20,890 bases of DNA from a virus. Below, piece after piece: positions 6,770 to 18,800 of the stretch (positions are counted from its first letter, which is position 1; every line of letters begins with the position of its first letter). The DNA lies in IMG/VR virus record IMGVR_UViG_3300024346_000632, positions 1-20,890 of that record, one strand, 5' to 3'. Position numbers and translations under genes: made by a program. Below the pieces are notes generated by a model. It worked only from the letters and a program-made list of their open reading frames with translations, had not been told where the DNA came from and ran no database searches.

Positions 6770-7381
6770 TTAATTTACTCTAATCCGCAAAGTATAGATA
6801 ACTTGAATCACTCTGTTAGCTGATTTTTGCACAGGATCAAATACAATATGACTCAACAAGTATCCTGTATTTTTACCATCACTGCCCCTGCTTTTTAAGC
6901 CTAATTCATTAAAAATATAATCACCGTTGTATTCAGCAGGACTGTCAATTAAGTTATTTTCACTACTTGAATTTGGTTCATTTTCTTCTAATGTACATGT
7001 AATTACTAGATCGGTGTAGTTTAAACCAGTTGTATGACTAACTACTACTTTATTATTGATAGGATCTATGTTGTTTGTCGTATCTATAGTATCTACCACT
7101 TTAAAGTAAGTGGCATTGTATAAACCGGCTTCTATGCCTGTTGATAAGTTATCAGTTACGTCATTATACGTTATGTTCCCAGTTTCATCTATGATTAATC
7201 CGCCATTGCCAAAATGCATTTCATAGACATATGAATCATTGTTACCTTGAAGCATTTGTGCTAGTATCAAAGTCATTGTCTCAGGATTGATGGCATTATG
7301 CTTAGAAACAAGAATTTCTTTGGTTTTAGGATCCCAAATTTTTACATGTCCATCAATATTAATATGTGTCGAATCTATCAT
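6770..7381 (-). CDS. Phage structural protein, probably peripheral baseplate
   Basis: This protein of 203 residues starts with INIDGHVKIWDPKTKEILV and continues HNAINPETMTLILAQML, then MHFGNGG. I recall this combination (a short 'GHV.I.D..tgEvL..k.NAI' start followed by 'FGNGG') from structural proteins encoded beside baseplate genes in myoviruses; the exact function is not established to my knowledge. The rest is beta-rich, with many Asn, Asp and Thr and a C-terminal strand (VIQVIYTLRIRVN). The ribosome site AGGAA precedes the ATG by about six bases, and the late-type motif TAAATACA lies upstream in the 41-base gap after the giant gene. It is followed by fibre-like genes, which fits a protein linking the baseplate to the fibres. 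Confidence 0.7.
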   Translation of the reverse strand: MIDSTHINIDGHVKIWDPKTKEILVSKHNAINPETMTLILAQMLQGNNDSYVYEMHFGNGGLIIDETGNITYNDVTDNLSTGIEAGLYNATYFKVVDTIDTTNNIDPINNKVVVSHTTGLNYTDLVITCTLEENEPNSSSENNLIDSPAEYNGDYIFNELGLKSRGSDGKNTGYLLSHIVFDPVQKSANRVIQVIYTLRIRVN

Positions 7382-7397
7382 TTTATTTCCTGTATAC

Positions 7398-7405
7398 TGT
7401 ATTTA
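7398..7405 (-). promoter_or_regulatory. Late-type promoter-like motif TAAATACA
   Basis: On the minus strand the short gap after the giant gene reads AGTTAAATACAGTATACAGG. The TAAATACA stretch is shared exactly with the promoter at 4747-4754 and with the gp25 upstream region. It ends 16 bases before the ATG at 7381, with AGGAA in between. The first two bases of the T4 consensus do not match. Confidence 0.4.
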
Positions 7406-7422
7406 ACTGTTTCTTTAACTAC

Positions 7423-10400
7423 TTAGTTAAAGACTATTGTATCACCTGCTTCGTCGCCACCGATGCCAATTGCTATTTCTGTGTCATCAACGCTTAATAA
7501 TTCATCGAATGATATGCCATTAATTTCAATTAATTGTTTAGTTATAGACGAGCTACGAATTTTATCTCTGTAACTCTTAACACTGGAATAAAAATCAGAA
7601 ATAACTACAACATCATCGCGATGTAAAGTGTTTGTTCGTATTAGATTAGATCCGCTTATATTAATAGGTTCGATGGTACTTGATTTTTGTAACCAATCTA
7701 CATTGACTTGTTCACTTAATACGTATCTAAACATTGCACAAGTCATTTTTGAATAACTTGTATTATATTCGTTAATAAAAATGTCATTACGGAATGCTTC
7801 CATTAAAGCATAGAACACAGAGTTTAAATCAAAATCCCAAGGAACATTTATTTGGTCCCATTTACTTCCGTCCCATGTGCCTTTTGTGCTAAACAATTCG
7901 TCACTTAATTTAATGGCGCCGCGTCCTGCATCTGCATCTGCTGTTCTGTAAACTACTTTAAATCCTCCCAATGAGTCTTTTTCATAAATGGAATTATCTT
8001 CTAATACTTTTATATACGAACTAGCAGTTACGTATGATGAATACAATTCAGCCAATGTATTAACTGTTAGGCTTATAGCCTTGGTTGCATCATAATCTGC
8101 ACTTTGATAATTTGTGTATGTCCAATATTGTGTTAAGTCGATGGTTGTATCAAAAATTGTATACGAAGTTTGATTTAAAATATTACCCCATTGAGACAAT
8201 GAACTTATATCAACATTTAATAATAATTGATTGACTTTTTTAACAAATGTACGTCTAGCTTCAATGATATCTTTAAACCAGCCCTGTGGATAAGGTCTAA
8301 TATCATTGCCTAACTGCGAGTATCTGTGCAATTTAATCATGTCAGGTACATTTTTAGTAATGTCAAATTTAAATTTATTGGCACTTACATATTCGGCGCC
8401 ATAAATAATCTGCCATTTAGAACTGTCAAATGTTCCAGTAGTATGTGTGTGGCATACATAAAATGTAGTATGGTGTAACACCATATCTCTAGGATGATAA
8501 GCTGTTGCTGTATTATAGTTTACATAAGGTGCGGTTGGCTGATAGTGTATGCCGCCTGCAATACTATCACGGAAACGAACATGGATCCATTGTGGAATAG
8601 TTTCTGTGTTATTTGCTTCTGATACAAACAACCATTGTTGATGCTTTTCTTCGCCTTTAAGTTTCTTCTTAATTTGAACTACTGTGCTAGAATTATTTAA
8701 AAGATGGTCTACACCCTTGAGCATAATGCTGTTATTGTTAATAGGTGCATACCATGGCAGGCCAGCGGCACTTGGGTTTAATAATACTTTACTCAACTGT
8801 CCTGTAGAATAAACTCGTATTGCTTTACTCTCTTGACTGATTGTTTCTTTATTTTTAACCCAGAAATAATATACATTGTAAGTTTTACCATTGACATAGT
8901 CTTGTTCTTCTACCCAATGATAATTATCTTTACCAGAAGTCTTATCAATATACGCTTGACCTGTGGCACGTTGCCCAAATGCCGTACTATTTGATTCGAC
9001 TAGTTTGTTCCATTGAGTAGGATGCACGGGACTCTTGGTCCATTCGTAGATATCAGGATTAGCACCGTTGACAGTTGTACCCCAGTATCTAGCACGGGCA
9101 GTGGCCGAGCCACTTTCATAATCACTGAACTGTGTGGTACTTGTATCCCACCAACGGCGGCCGATATATTCTTCATACCAGCCTAGACTTGCGTATGCAC
9201 TCTTATATTCATCTGTGGTGCGAGTATATTTTGCAGGATCAACACGACTTATAACATCAATGTCATCTTTGAATGCCTTTGGCAAGTACAGTTTTCTTGG
9301 ATCAAATAATTCTAACTTGGCCAGAACTTTATTGGCTTCATAGTCATATATTGCTAGGTATTCTATGTCACTGTGGTCCAATGGCAATGAGTCTTCTTTA
9401 ACTAATGTTTTAGTTATTGTATCGGTTTGCGTAATTTTATAAACTTTATAATTGCCAAAATCAAAACTAGTGTCACCTGTGCTGTTACCTAAACCATCGT
9501 CGATGATAGCAATGGGATAACTAGCATCGTATCCGCTGGGAGTAAGCGGTAAAGAATTAGTAATTCCAAACGGATTGTATTTCTTTTTCCAAGCATATCC
9601 GTTTGTATCAGCATTGGCTCCTGTGACAGCGTTTAGTTCAGTGATGTTTTTAAATCGTATAGGTTTAAAAACAAATACTTTTCCTGTGGTAATTGTTTCT
9701 GTTATTCTAGTATTGATATAGAATTTAAAAGTATCTTCCACTGATTCAATTTTCCAAATACCGTTGGCATTGGCGTTTACAGAACCAGCATTTACTATCA
9801 ATACATAATCACCAACTTGTGCTCGATGTGCAACGTTACATGATATTCGTGCTTGACTGGTATCTGTTAATCCAGTGCATACTTCATTGACAGATATATT
9901 TCTATCGATAGTCTGCAATACTTGCCATGTTGCAGGAGTAAACATACTATTACCAGAGGATGTTATATTTGGATTAGGCTTACTGTAATTATTAATAAAG
10001 ATGTTGGGCAAATGCGGCTCGTCGATTGCTGTAAACTTATCGCTGTTGTTTATCCATGTGTTAGGACTAACTGTAGTTAATGCGTAATATAAATAGCCGT
10101 TATAACGAACTAATGCATCTTTCTTATATGAAGTTGTTGCAGAGTATGCGGATATGTTATACAATTCTGCAAAGTTTTTATACAATTCAGGAAGATCTTC
10201 TAATGTTGCTACACTATAATTTGCGTCGCCTGCAATAATAGGACCGCTGGTTTTTAAATCAGTGTATGTTCTGTTTAGTGTAGAAAAACTTAGATCTTTG
10301 CCGTAGGGCTTGTAAACCCATTTTTGCGATGTATGATTTATATAGTGAATATAAGGATCTGTTTTATCTGCATTTTTTGTTACAAAACTAATTACCTGCG

Positions 10401-13400
10401 GATTTCTACTTACATCATCTGAAGATAATTCAAATTCATAAAATTCTATATTTTTAGTATTGCCAAATTCTCCAACACGAACCATGTATTCTTCCAAGGG
10501 TGTTGTTGATGTACCGTCGGGATGTGTTAATGGTTCTAGTCCTGTGAATACTTGTTTAGTGCCTTTGGTATAGGTAATAGCATTTTTAAATAAAGTTTCT
10601 ATTTCTTCTTGTAAGAATAGTTGACGAAGCTCGGGATTTCGATTCAATCCAAACTGCGATCTGCTTGCTTCTAGTATAGTATTATTTTCAACTACATTTT
10701 CAATGTCTAATAAATTTCTGCCTACTTCACTGAGCGTATCATAGTTAGGTATAATAGAATTGCCACTGACAACATATCCGGGAACAAAATATGATCCGTT
10801 CCATGCTTGGCTCTTTTTGCCGCCTATTACAAAACTTTGCTTAGTTGTACATTGATCCGGTAAAAAGTATATGTCATCAAATACACTTGTAGGATCTAAG
10901 TGAACCACTGATTCGTATACTGCAAATGTTAATTTAATGCCGGATATTGGATTTGTTGTATCTTTAGTTTTAATTGTAATAACATCGCTACGGTCCACTA
11001 ATAAATCTTTACTGAACAATGGTTTATTTTTTCTATCAACACATTGTCCAACATTATCATTAGTACCTTCTAAGTTTTCTAATTGCCCGTTGGCAATAGA
11101 TAAAACAATGCCAGATGCCGCAGGATTTAAATCAATATAATTGCCAGGAGCAATAGAATCATTACTCCAAAATATAAATTGTGTTGCGCTTAGTTGCCAA
11201 TTACGCAGATCATAAGACTCTACGTCGTCGAATTTAAATCCTTGTGCTTCTAAATATTTTCCGTAGCCAACGATAACATCATATATTTCTTGTCTGCTGG
11301 TAAATTCTTGTCCGTATGCTATTGTACTAACTAATGTAGAATACACATTCTTTTCTTTAACTACTACATTGCCAATTGTTTTTGCTGTTGTCGAACTAGT
11401 CAGCAATGGTGCATAATAATTAAAGAAGCCCTGTTCATTGGTAAAACCATGAAGTGAATAAGCAGTTCCGTTCCATATTACTCGCATTGCAGAGTAAAAT
11501 ATTTCATTGCTGGAATAATGTTTAACTAATCGAACTGCATAATTTTCTTCTGGCACAAACAAAGTTTTACGTTGACTTGCAATACTTGTGCTTTCTATTC
11601 TAATATTATTCTTGTTACTGAATCCGTTTAATAGAAATTCTTTATTAACAACTATATTGTTGAACTTATCTATGACACTAGACTTAAAGTCTTTATTGTT
11701 TAATGCACAAAACTCTGAGTATAAACTTTCTATACCGGCGGTATAATTTATAGCACCATCTACTACTTGTCTATGGTAGTAGTGATTAATATCACCTTGT
11801 AACCAATTTGTAGTTGTTCTATCTAATTTAATGCCCCATTGATTTGTTATTGTTTGACCTGGCACCCAGTTCGCATTAACATATCTAGCAGGACTAGCTA
11901 AGAATTTTAATTTAGCTTCTGAGGCCACACCACGATGCGTGTTTAAAAATACATTTTCATAGGGGCCTTGCTCTCCTATTACCCAATCTCGACTACTGTC
12001 CATTCCATATGCACTTAGCCATGCCAAGTCAAGAGGTGCAATTAAATTACCATTAATGTCGACAGGAAAATCTTCTGCATCATTTACATTGCTAACTCTA
12101 GCAAAGAAAGGATTGATATTCGGAGTATTGGGTGTACTAGTGTTGCCTGTACGTAATGCTTTTTCTAGAGCAATACGTTTAGCACTATTCGTCCAGCTAT
12201 AATGTGTGTCCCACCATGTTGGCTTTAATGTATAGCCCAGCATTTCCCATGGATGTGTGTGCGGTCTATCTGTGTCATATAAATATTTGTATATAGCTCT
12301 CCATGATCCAGTAATTGTATCTGCGCCATCACCCGAGCCCAGTTGATAGATTAACGTAAATGGATCTGTGTCGTCGTGGGCAGTATTAGACATTATAAAA
12401 ATGTTATTTTCTGCCATCCATGTCAGTGCTTCTGCATTTACCACAGAACGAGTTATTGACCATGGATAACGTCCGGATCTAAAATATCCCGGTTGATCTT
12501 CCAATAAATTAGCATTACTGTTATTTTCAACGTCATATGAAATACTACTCCATACTGCTTTTTCATATTCAAATAATAATTGATCTATTGTATTATTAGG
12601 ATAGCCTGAGCCGTCGACCCCGTCTTCTAAATATAAACGTGTTCCATCGTGTCTGCATAAGAAATATTTTGTATCTGCGTAACTACTATCAGCATATATC
12701 TCAGGTTGATATACTGGGCTTAGTCCAATCTTTGCTAGACTTGCAGGTATTTTAGAATTAAATTCATCAGTCCATTGTCTAATTGTAACTGTGTCACCTT
12801 GTATGTCACTGCTGAATTCAATGTTAGTGTAATGTGAATCTGCAGATGTTAGCGTATAATCTATGCCGCGCAATAATATTTTTTTGTTTGAAACAATATG
12901 TAAAATAGTTTCTTTGCCTGCACGATGACTAATCGCATTGGGTATAGATACTGTAGGAGTTGCAGTTAATGTAGTTTCAGTATAATTAATAGACTGCCCC
13001 CAACCCAACATGTTACTATGATACCAAAAGTTTTCATTGTCTGTTTGATTTAAGAATATCTGTTTTACTGCTAAATTTAAAACATCTAAACTAGATATTG
13101 TTGATATATCATTTTTATTAATAACTTGCTCTAGTTCATATTTTAGTTTATTTAAAAACATGTCATAGTGCTTGCCTTGTTTAATTAAAATCTCACTAAA
13201 ATCATAAGGTAAATTAGTAGCAACAATGGCAGCTTTGGCTAATGGATTATTATGCTTTAATAATGTGCCGCCGCCCATGCTGGAACTAATTAATGATGCA
13301 TCTGTTTGCAATACTTCTTTAGAATTGGAAGTATTTGATTTTAAGTTAATAGCATGTTGGTACAATGAGTAATAGTTAATAGTACTTAATTTTTCATTCA

Positions 13401-15801
13401 GTGGATTGGTTGTTAAACTAAGAGGTGCAGTTTTGCTAGTCGGTGCTGTGAGTATAGTGTCAATACAAATTTTATCACCATACTGAGATTTTGAATCTAA
13501 AATAGATGTTGATATTATTTGCTGATTAAAACTTAAAGATCCATCTGCCAATGTAATGTCATTTAATGTATAATCATAGCTTTCGTAAATAGGATTTGTT
13601 TTATCTCTGAGAAAAGCAAATTGTAAAAATCTCCATTTATATAAAGGACGAATAATAGCTGACTTGGTTACATTATTAGCAATCCACGATAAACGTGTAG
13701 TATCTACGTTTAGTATATTATCAATATATCCTGTGCCCAGGTCAATACTAGATGAAAGATTTAATTCAATTACTCCGTTACTTACTCCGTTATTTGTACA
13801 GTAAGGGTCTTCGAGTAATACTGTAGTAGAAATATTATTAATTATTTCGTTGCGATAAAATGTTATGCTGTATGGCAAGTCGTGACAGACTATTTTAAAC
13901 GTGCCACCTGATATTAATGGTAATACTTGCTCTAATGTATGGAAACCTCGCTTACTAGAAAATCTAACTAGCCCGTGACCTTCTACATTATAATAGAATT
14001 TTAATTTTTCTTTATCATCATAGAATATATGTATGGTATCAAATCCAGAAGCAGTTGGAATTATTTCACCGCTCCATTGACTTTCAGTGTCATTATCAAA
14101 GAACAAATCCTGTGTTTGTCTTGTTATATCTACACCTCGGCGTGGTTGATAGAACGATATAGGAGTTGCTGACAAAAACTTATAACCAAAAGGTCCTATA
14201 ATACCAATCTCTTCTCCAGAAGTAATATTGTTATAATAAAAAGTTTTATCTACATCTGTTGTAAATTTTAATTGGTTAGGGCTAATATTAATAGGATTGT
14301 TTTCATTAATTATATCAAAGTCAATACTACTAATCGAAACTAATCTGTTTAATTCATAATCCAATACCGAGCCTGCGGCAAAATCTAAAATAGTACCACC
14401 TTTAAAGTCAGTTTCGTTAAATGTTTCTAAGTTAATTCCTGTGCTGGTATAGAATTCAAACTTAGGGCATTGATTTTTTGTTGTTTTATTTTGTGCAAAC
14501 TGCCATCTAGAATTTTTATAAAGTAACCTGTAATATCTTATATCAGAATCGACAACTACTAATGCGCCGTCACCTGATACTACACTATTTGTCAGCGTAA
14601 AGCTGGCGTTAGTAACGGGATTGGCCACGGTGTATATACCAGGACTGTTTTCAAATACCAAGCGATCACCACTAACTAATGTGTAACCATACAAATCTTT
14701 GATTTTGGATTTGCCTACGTAATCAGATATTGATCCTGTCAGCATTGTCGCAACGGTATTTTTAATATTATTTGGCCAGTTATATAATCTTGTATATCTA
14801 TTAAACGTAATAATAGGACGTTTTGCTTTATTTGCCGCAGTTACAATGTTACTAACTGACGTGTCTAAAAAATCTGCAACGGTTTTGATTAAAGTTATAT
14901 TATACCAATGATCAATGACACCCCAATGATTTTCATTGGCAATATATTTGTCCATGGTAATATATTCTGGCTCGGACGTAACAATCTGACTGCCGTCCCA
15001 TACTTCGCTGTCCCATTTAATTGATGGGGCATCTACAAACGGATCAGTTTTATCCCATGGACGTTTTTTAAGATAACTATTTGGAATTCTTTTATCAATG
15101 TTAGTAGTTCTTAATAATCCTATGCTTTCTCCTACACCACTGACAAAATAAGTTTTAGGTAAATCGACATCAGCTGTAACATATTCAGAATCAATAAAGC
15201 CAGTAAAATAAATATTCATACCAGTTTGCAATGTCAATGATTTACCAGTTATATCATCTACAATAGTAACGGTGGGTTTGCCTAGTATATCGTCAACTAC
15301 AGAAAATTTATTTCCGCCACCAGGTGCTTGATTTAAATGAATTCTCATCGCCGGTAAATCATTGGCTACCCAATAATACAAATAATAATCTGTTAAGCGA
15401 GCAGGAATAATGGGCAAGTCTAAAATGTTAATATCTTTATCAAGTTGAATACCATCATTTAGTTCCAACCCTTTTACTCTAAAATAATTTTCAATGTCCA
15501 AGTAACTAGTCTTACCTAAATAAGCATCTGTAGAGTCTCTCATAACTAACATGTTGTTAGCTTGACTTTCACGGCGAACTTCATCTTCTTCTACTTTAAA
15601 GAAATCCGTGACTTTATTTGTTGCACTTCTTAAGCCAATAGTTTCTTTGAAATTTGATAACTGACCTTTACTGGTCATTAAATCCAAACTAGAATCTAAC
15701 ATCTTTTTGTTAGGTTCCGTGACAAATACCTGCGGTAAAAGATTTACATTTTTAACCTTTTTTGCAGTTATTTCTGCTGGCTTTTTAGTTTGCTTGCTCA
15801 T
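7423..15801 (-). CDS. Giant baseplate/tail structural protein (gp7 position)
   Basis: This 2792-residue protein occupies the place that gp7 and gp8 fill in T4, directly after gp6. T4 gp7 is about 1030 residues, so this is far longer. The N-terminal 130 residues are polar and helical; a conserved-looking core follows with PARLTDYYLYYWVANDLPA and a beta region. Later parts are beta-rich and highly modular. Two segments look like small CBM5/12-type aromatic modules: about residues 1883-1927 (Y..TTSYKKDALVRYNGYLYYA..., then W) and about 2420-2467 (Y..ATAYHPRDMVLHHTTFYVC..., then W). Between them, about 1980-2048, is a beta barrel-like unit with VGDYVLIVNAGS. The last residues are Asp/Gly-rich. 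The start ATG overlaps the gp6 stop as ATGA, so translation is coupled. A baseplate wedge protein fused to host-binding modules is my reading; homology to T4 gp7 is not shown. Confidence 0.75.
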   Translation of the reverse strand: MSKQTKKPAEITAKKVKNVNLLPQVFVTEPNKKMLDSSLDLMTSKGQLSNFKETIGLRSATNKVTDFFKVEEDEVRRESQANNMLVMRDSTDAYLGKTSYLDIENYFRVKGLELNDGIQLDKDINILDLPIIPARLTDYYLYYWVANDLPAMRIHLNQAPGGGNKFSVVDDILGKPTVTIVDDITGKSLTLQTGMNIYFTGFIDSEYVTADVDLPKTYFVSGVGESIGLLRTTNIDKRIPNSYLKKRPWDKTDPFVDAPSIKWDSEVWDGSQIVTSEPEYITMDKYIANENHWGVIDHWYNITLIKTVADFLDTSVSNIVTAANKAKRPIITFNRYTRLYNWPNNIKNTVATMLTGSISDYVGKSKIKDLYGYTLVSGDRLVFENSPGIYTVANPVTNASFTLTNSVVSGDGALVVVDSDIRYYRLLYKNSRWQFAQNKTTKNQCPKFEFYTSTGINLETFNETDFKGGTILDFAAGSVLDYELNRLVSISSIDFDIINENNPINISPNQLKFTTDVDKTFYYNNITSGEEIGIIGPFGYKFLSATPISFYQPRRGVDITRQTQDLFFDNDTESQWSGEIIPTASGFDTIHIFYDDKEKLKFYYNVEGHGLVRFSSKRGFHTLEQVLPLISGGTFKIVCHDLPYSITFYRNEIINNISTTVLLEDPYCTNNGVSNGVIELNLSSSIDLGTGYIDNILNVDTTRLSWIANNVTKSAIIRPLYKWRFLQFAFLRDKTNPIYESYDYTLNDITLADGSLSFNQQIISTSILDSKSQYGDKICIDTILTAPTSKTAPLSLTTNPLNEKLSTINYYSLYQHAINLKSNTSNSKEVLQTDASLISSSMGGGTLLKHNNPLAKAAIVATNLPYDFSEILIKQGKHYDMFLNKLKYELEQVINKNDISTISSLDVLNLAVKQIFLNQTDNENFWYHSNMLGWGQSINYTETTLTATPTVSIPNAISHRAGKETILHIVSNKKILLRGIDYTLTSADSHYTNIEFSSDIQGDTVTIRQWTDEFNSKIPASLAKIGLSPVYQPEIYADSSYADTKYFLCRHDGTRLYLEDGVDGSGYPNNTIDQLLFEYEKAVWSSISYDVENNSNANLLEDQPGYFRSGRYPWSITRSVVNAEALTWMAENNIFIMSNTAHDDTDPFTLIYQLGSGDGADTITGSWRAIYKYLYDTDRPHTHPWEMLGYTLKPTWWDTHYSWTNSAKRIALEKALRTGNTSTPNTPNINPFFARVSNVNDAEDFPVDINGNLIAPLDLAWLSAYGMDSSRDWVIGEQGPYENVFLNTHRGVASEAKLKFLASPARYVNANWVPGQTITNQWGIKLDRTTTNWLQGDINHYYHRQVVDGAINYTAGIESLYSEFCALNNKDFKSSVIDKFNNIVVNKEFLLNGFSNKNNIRIESTSIASQRKTLFVPEENYAVRLVKHYSSNEIFYSAMRVIWNGTAYSLHGFTNEQGFFNYYAPLLTSSTTAKTIGNVVVKEKNVYSTLVSTIAYGQEFTSRQEIYDVIVGYGKYLEAQGFKFDDVESYDLRNWQLSATQFIFWSNDSIAPGNYIDLNPAASGIVLSIANGQLENLEGTNDNVGQCVDRKNKPLFSKDLLVDRSDVITIKTKDTTNPISGIKLTFAVYESVVHLDPTSVFDDIYFLPDQCTTKQSFVIGGKKSQAWNGSYFVPGYVVSGNSIIPNYDTLSEVGRNLLDIENVVENNTILEASRSQFGLNRNPELRQLFLQEEIETLFKNAITYTKGTKQVFTGLEPLTHPDGTSTTPLEEYMVRVGEFGNTKNIEFYEFELSSDDVSRNPQVISFVTKNADKTDPYIHYINHTSQKWVYKPYGKDLSFSTLNRTYTDLKTSGPIIAGDANYSVATLEDLPELYKNFAELYNISAYSATTSYKKDALVRYNGYLYYALTTVSPNTWINNSDKFTAIDEPHLPNIFINNYSKPNPNITSSGNSMFTPATWQVLQTIDRNISVNEVCTGLTDTSQARISCNVAHRAQVGDYVLIVNAGSVNANANGIWKIESVEDTFKFYINTRITETITTGKVFVFKPIRFKNITELNAVTGANADTNGYAWKKKYNPFGITNSLPLTPSGYDASYPIAIIDDGLGNSTGDTSFDFGNYKVYKITQTDTITKTLVKEDSLPLDHSDIEYLAIYDYEANKVLAKLELFDPRKLYLPKAFKDDIDVISRVDPAKYTRTTDEYKSAYASLGWYEEYIGRRWWDTSTTQFSDYESGSATARARYWGTTVNGANPDIYEWTKSPVHPTQWNKLVESNSTAFGQRATGQAYIDKTSGKDNYHWVEEQDYVNGKTYNVYYFWVKNKETISQESKAIRVYSTGQLSKVLLNPSAAGLPWYAPINNNSIMLKGVDHLLNNSSTVVQIKKKLKGEEKHQQWLFVSEANNTETIPQWIHVRFRDSIAGGIHYQPTAPYVNYNTATAYHPRDMVLHHTTFYVCHTHTTGTFDSSKWQIIYGAEYVSANKFKFDITKNVPDMIKLHRYSQLGNDIRPYPQGWFKDIIEARRTFVKKVNQLLLNVDISSLSQWGNILNQTSYTIFDTTIDLTQYWTYTNYQSADYDATKAISLTVNTLAELYSSYVTASSYIKVLEDNSIYEKDSLGGFKVVYRTADADAGRGAIKLSDELFSTKGTWDGSKWDQINVPWDFDLNSVFYALMEAFRNDIFINEYNTSYSKMTCAMFRYVLSEQVNVDWLQKSSTIEPINISGSNLIRTNTLHRDDVVVISDFYSSVKSYRDKIRSSSITKQLIEINGISFDELLSVDDTEIAIGIGGDEAGDTIVFN

Positions 15802-18800
15802 CTACTGATCCTAATGTTACTGTCTGTAATTTCGTTGATAACAATAATATCGCTTACTCCCGCAACACTGGTCACAACTTCGTTTCTATCTGGTTGTATT
15901 TGGAATAAAGTTCCAAATCTACCTTCTGCACTTAATGGAACTATGACAACGCTGTTTAACTCTGATTTTAGTGCTGTGTGTATGTACGCTGCCAATTCTG
16001 TAAAATAAAATATTTCACCAAAGCCAAAGTTACCTGGCGTAAAGAATGTATCTATGGCCGCAGTAACTTTACTTTTAATTTCACTGTCAGTAATTTTAGT
16101 TTTTAAACTCTTAACAACTTTAAATTGTGCTTGGAATTCAGGATCTGCTAATGTTCCAAACAGAGGTTTAAACTTAACAGGATGAAAGATAACTTCGTCG
16201 GTCATCATTTTATATTCCGATAAGTTACTAAAGTTTTCACGTAGTTCTTCACTAGTAGGCGGCAATGGTGCAACTACGTTGACATTATTTTTCTTTTTCC
16301 AAGCAACGTATTCATCATTATATGTTTTAGTTAATACATATGCGTCTATGATGTTAGTTAAACTTGGATTCAATGTTTGGTCAATACTGGTATTGTGTTC
16401 CCATTTAAATGCCAAGTTCATTTTGCCACTGACAGTATCTACTATTGTTTCACTGGTGGTAAGTGGGGCAGGAATGTCATATGAGAAATCACCTTCTTCA
16501 TAGTTTATCAATGCTATTTGACTTGTGCCAACAATGTTTAAGAAATGTTCTGGATCATCTGGCAAGAAGTCGTTGTTTAAATCTAATGGAGTAATCTTTA
16601 CTTTACTGTTATCAGTATAGCCGTCATCATAGACATAATATCCGCTGATACGATATTTTTTAAGTACTGCTAGTTTACCTGCATTGTCTAATGTAACTAA
16701 ACTAATATAGTCATCGCTGACTGCTTTAAAATTAGGATTAAATGAAGCGGCAAAATTAATATTGTAAAAACGTATTAGTTCTTCACTGCCAAACATATAA
16801 TCTAATTGTCGAGTAGTAATAGTCCATCCGTCGCCAGTTCTACTAAGATTAATTAGCCAGCCGGTTGTGTTACTTGCAGAATCATAGTCTGAGATTTTAT
16901 CTGCATTTGTTGTAATGATTGTCCACTTGGGCGTGATGTTATCAAACTTAAGAGCAAAATTTTCTTTGGCGTTTAATTTTTCTATAATCAATTCACGTGT
17001 CATTGTATCAAATACTCTAGAAAACGGTGGAAGTATTTCCACCACTCTATTGGTAGTAGTCAATGAAGCATTAATTTCAACAGGGCCGTGTCCGCTAGGC
17101 AACAATCCGGTATATACATAATTTATATTTTCAATACCAAGGCCGTCACCTCGAATGTCTGTTATAGTAACCCATTTAGTTGAACCTGTGCTACTTTCAA
17201 ATTTAACCAATGCTCCGGGGCGCATTGCTCTTAGCTCGCCACCTGTTGTAAACCCTAATTTCATAGGAACGGTGGCTGCCAATGACTCAGAAATAAAACC
17301 ATTGCTTGATGTTAAGTCATTATAGGCATATCTCCAACGATAGTCACGAACCTTATATGCTCTGGATCCTGTTGCATGAGCGACCGGCTTTCTTGCTATA
17401 TTTGCCGGATCAGTTAAATTGTTTGGATCATATTGTTGCGCTCTTAACACTCCAGTAAATGTGTTACCAGTAATTCCACGGTATGTAAACAATTCATCAT
17501 CAATTTGTAACATGCCGCCATCTATATCAAAATTGTCGTAGGCATTGAGAGTGTTAAGGCTTGCAACTGGAATAGTTATAATAGTAGATGTTGCATCAAT
17601 ATCAATAGTAGTAGTTGCGTAATAAATTGTTTTTTCTAATTTAACACTGGGGAAATATTTTGTACTTGCAGTTCCAGTTATACCTTCTAGGTTTAATTTA
17701 CCATAATAAAAGTTTAAAAGTCCAACATCTGTTAATTGTTTTTCTATGTACTCGTCTAACAAATCAACACTGCGTCTAGAAGCATCATCTGCAATGTAGG
17801 TATTTTTAATAGAGTCGCTTTTATACATATAACCATCATCACCAAATTCAATTAGTGGACGACTCTTGCCAGTGGGATCGCTTAAATCCACGTAACGACT
17901 GTGTCCACTGAATGTACGGTTTTCGGTTTTCATAATCAACACGTCGTTGTTTAATGTGGGCAAAAAGCCGTTATAGTCATCACCGGTGACCATTCTATTT
18001 TTACTATAGAATGCTTCGGGTGCATTACGTTTAATTTCATCAACTGTTTCACTGGGCAATCCAGTGATCATGTTATCTTGTAATTCTAATGTCAGTGTCA
18101 ACGTTTGACTTTGATTATTTGCATTTGTGTAACCAATGTTAAATGTAATATTAGTAATTTCTCCTGCTTTAATTCTAACAAAATCATTTTCTGCAATACG
18201 ATACCAAACTTTTATTTGTCCTGTTGGCACATTTGTAAATGAGCCATCACCAAACTTAATACTTGTAATGTCAGCATCGCTGTAGATAACTTCATACAAA
18301 TTGTTTTCGCTGCCGCTGTATTCATTTAATACAATATTAGAAAAGTTCAAGTCACTGACTTTCTTCCAAGATTTTAATATTGCTCCAGTGTCATCTATTG
18401 ACTGAACATAAAAATCTTCTTCGCTGATGTTTCCTGTGTTAGGAATGTCTATAGTTAAATTAGCTGTGGGACTGAAAATCTGCTGTATAGTACTAACCAA
18501 TGATCCCTGCTTGGCTAAAAAGAAAAATCCTGTTTTAGTGCTGCCAACGCCCTTGCCATCATTTCTATACATAATACTAAATGCACTATCTAAGTTAGGC
18601 TCGGATTGTGTTAGCGTACCATCTGTGCTGATATCAATAGGTAGTATATCAAAATTTAAATTTAACCCGTCAACGTTACTACTGATAGCATAATTTGTTA
18701 GCAATTCTGTGCCAAGGTTATTAAAATTATATATTTCAAATAAGTTACCAGTGTCTGTGTTTGTGCTACGCTTTACAGGAGTGCCAAATTGATTGTTGGA

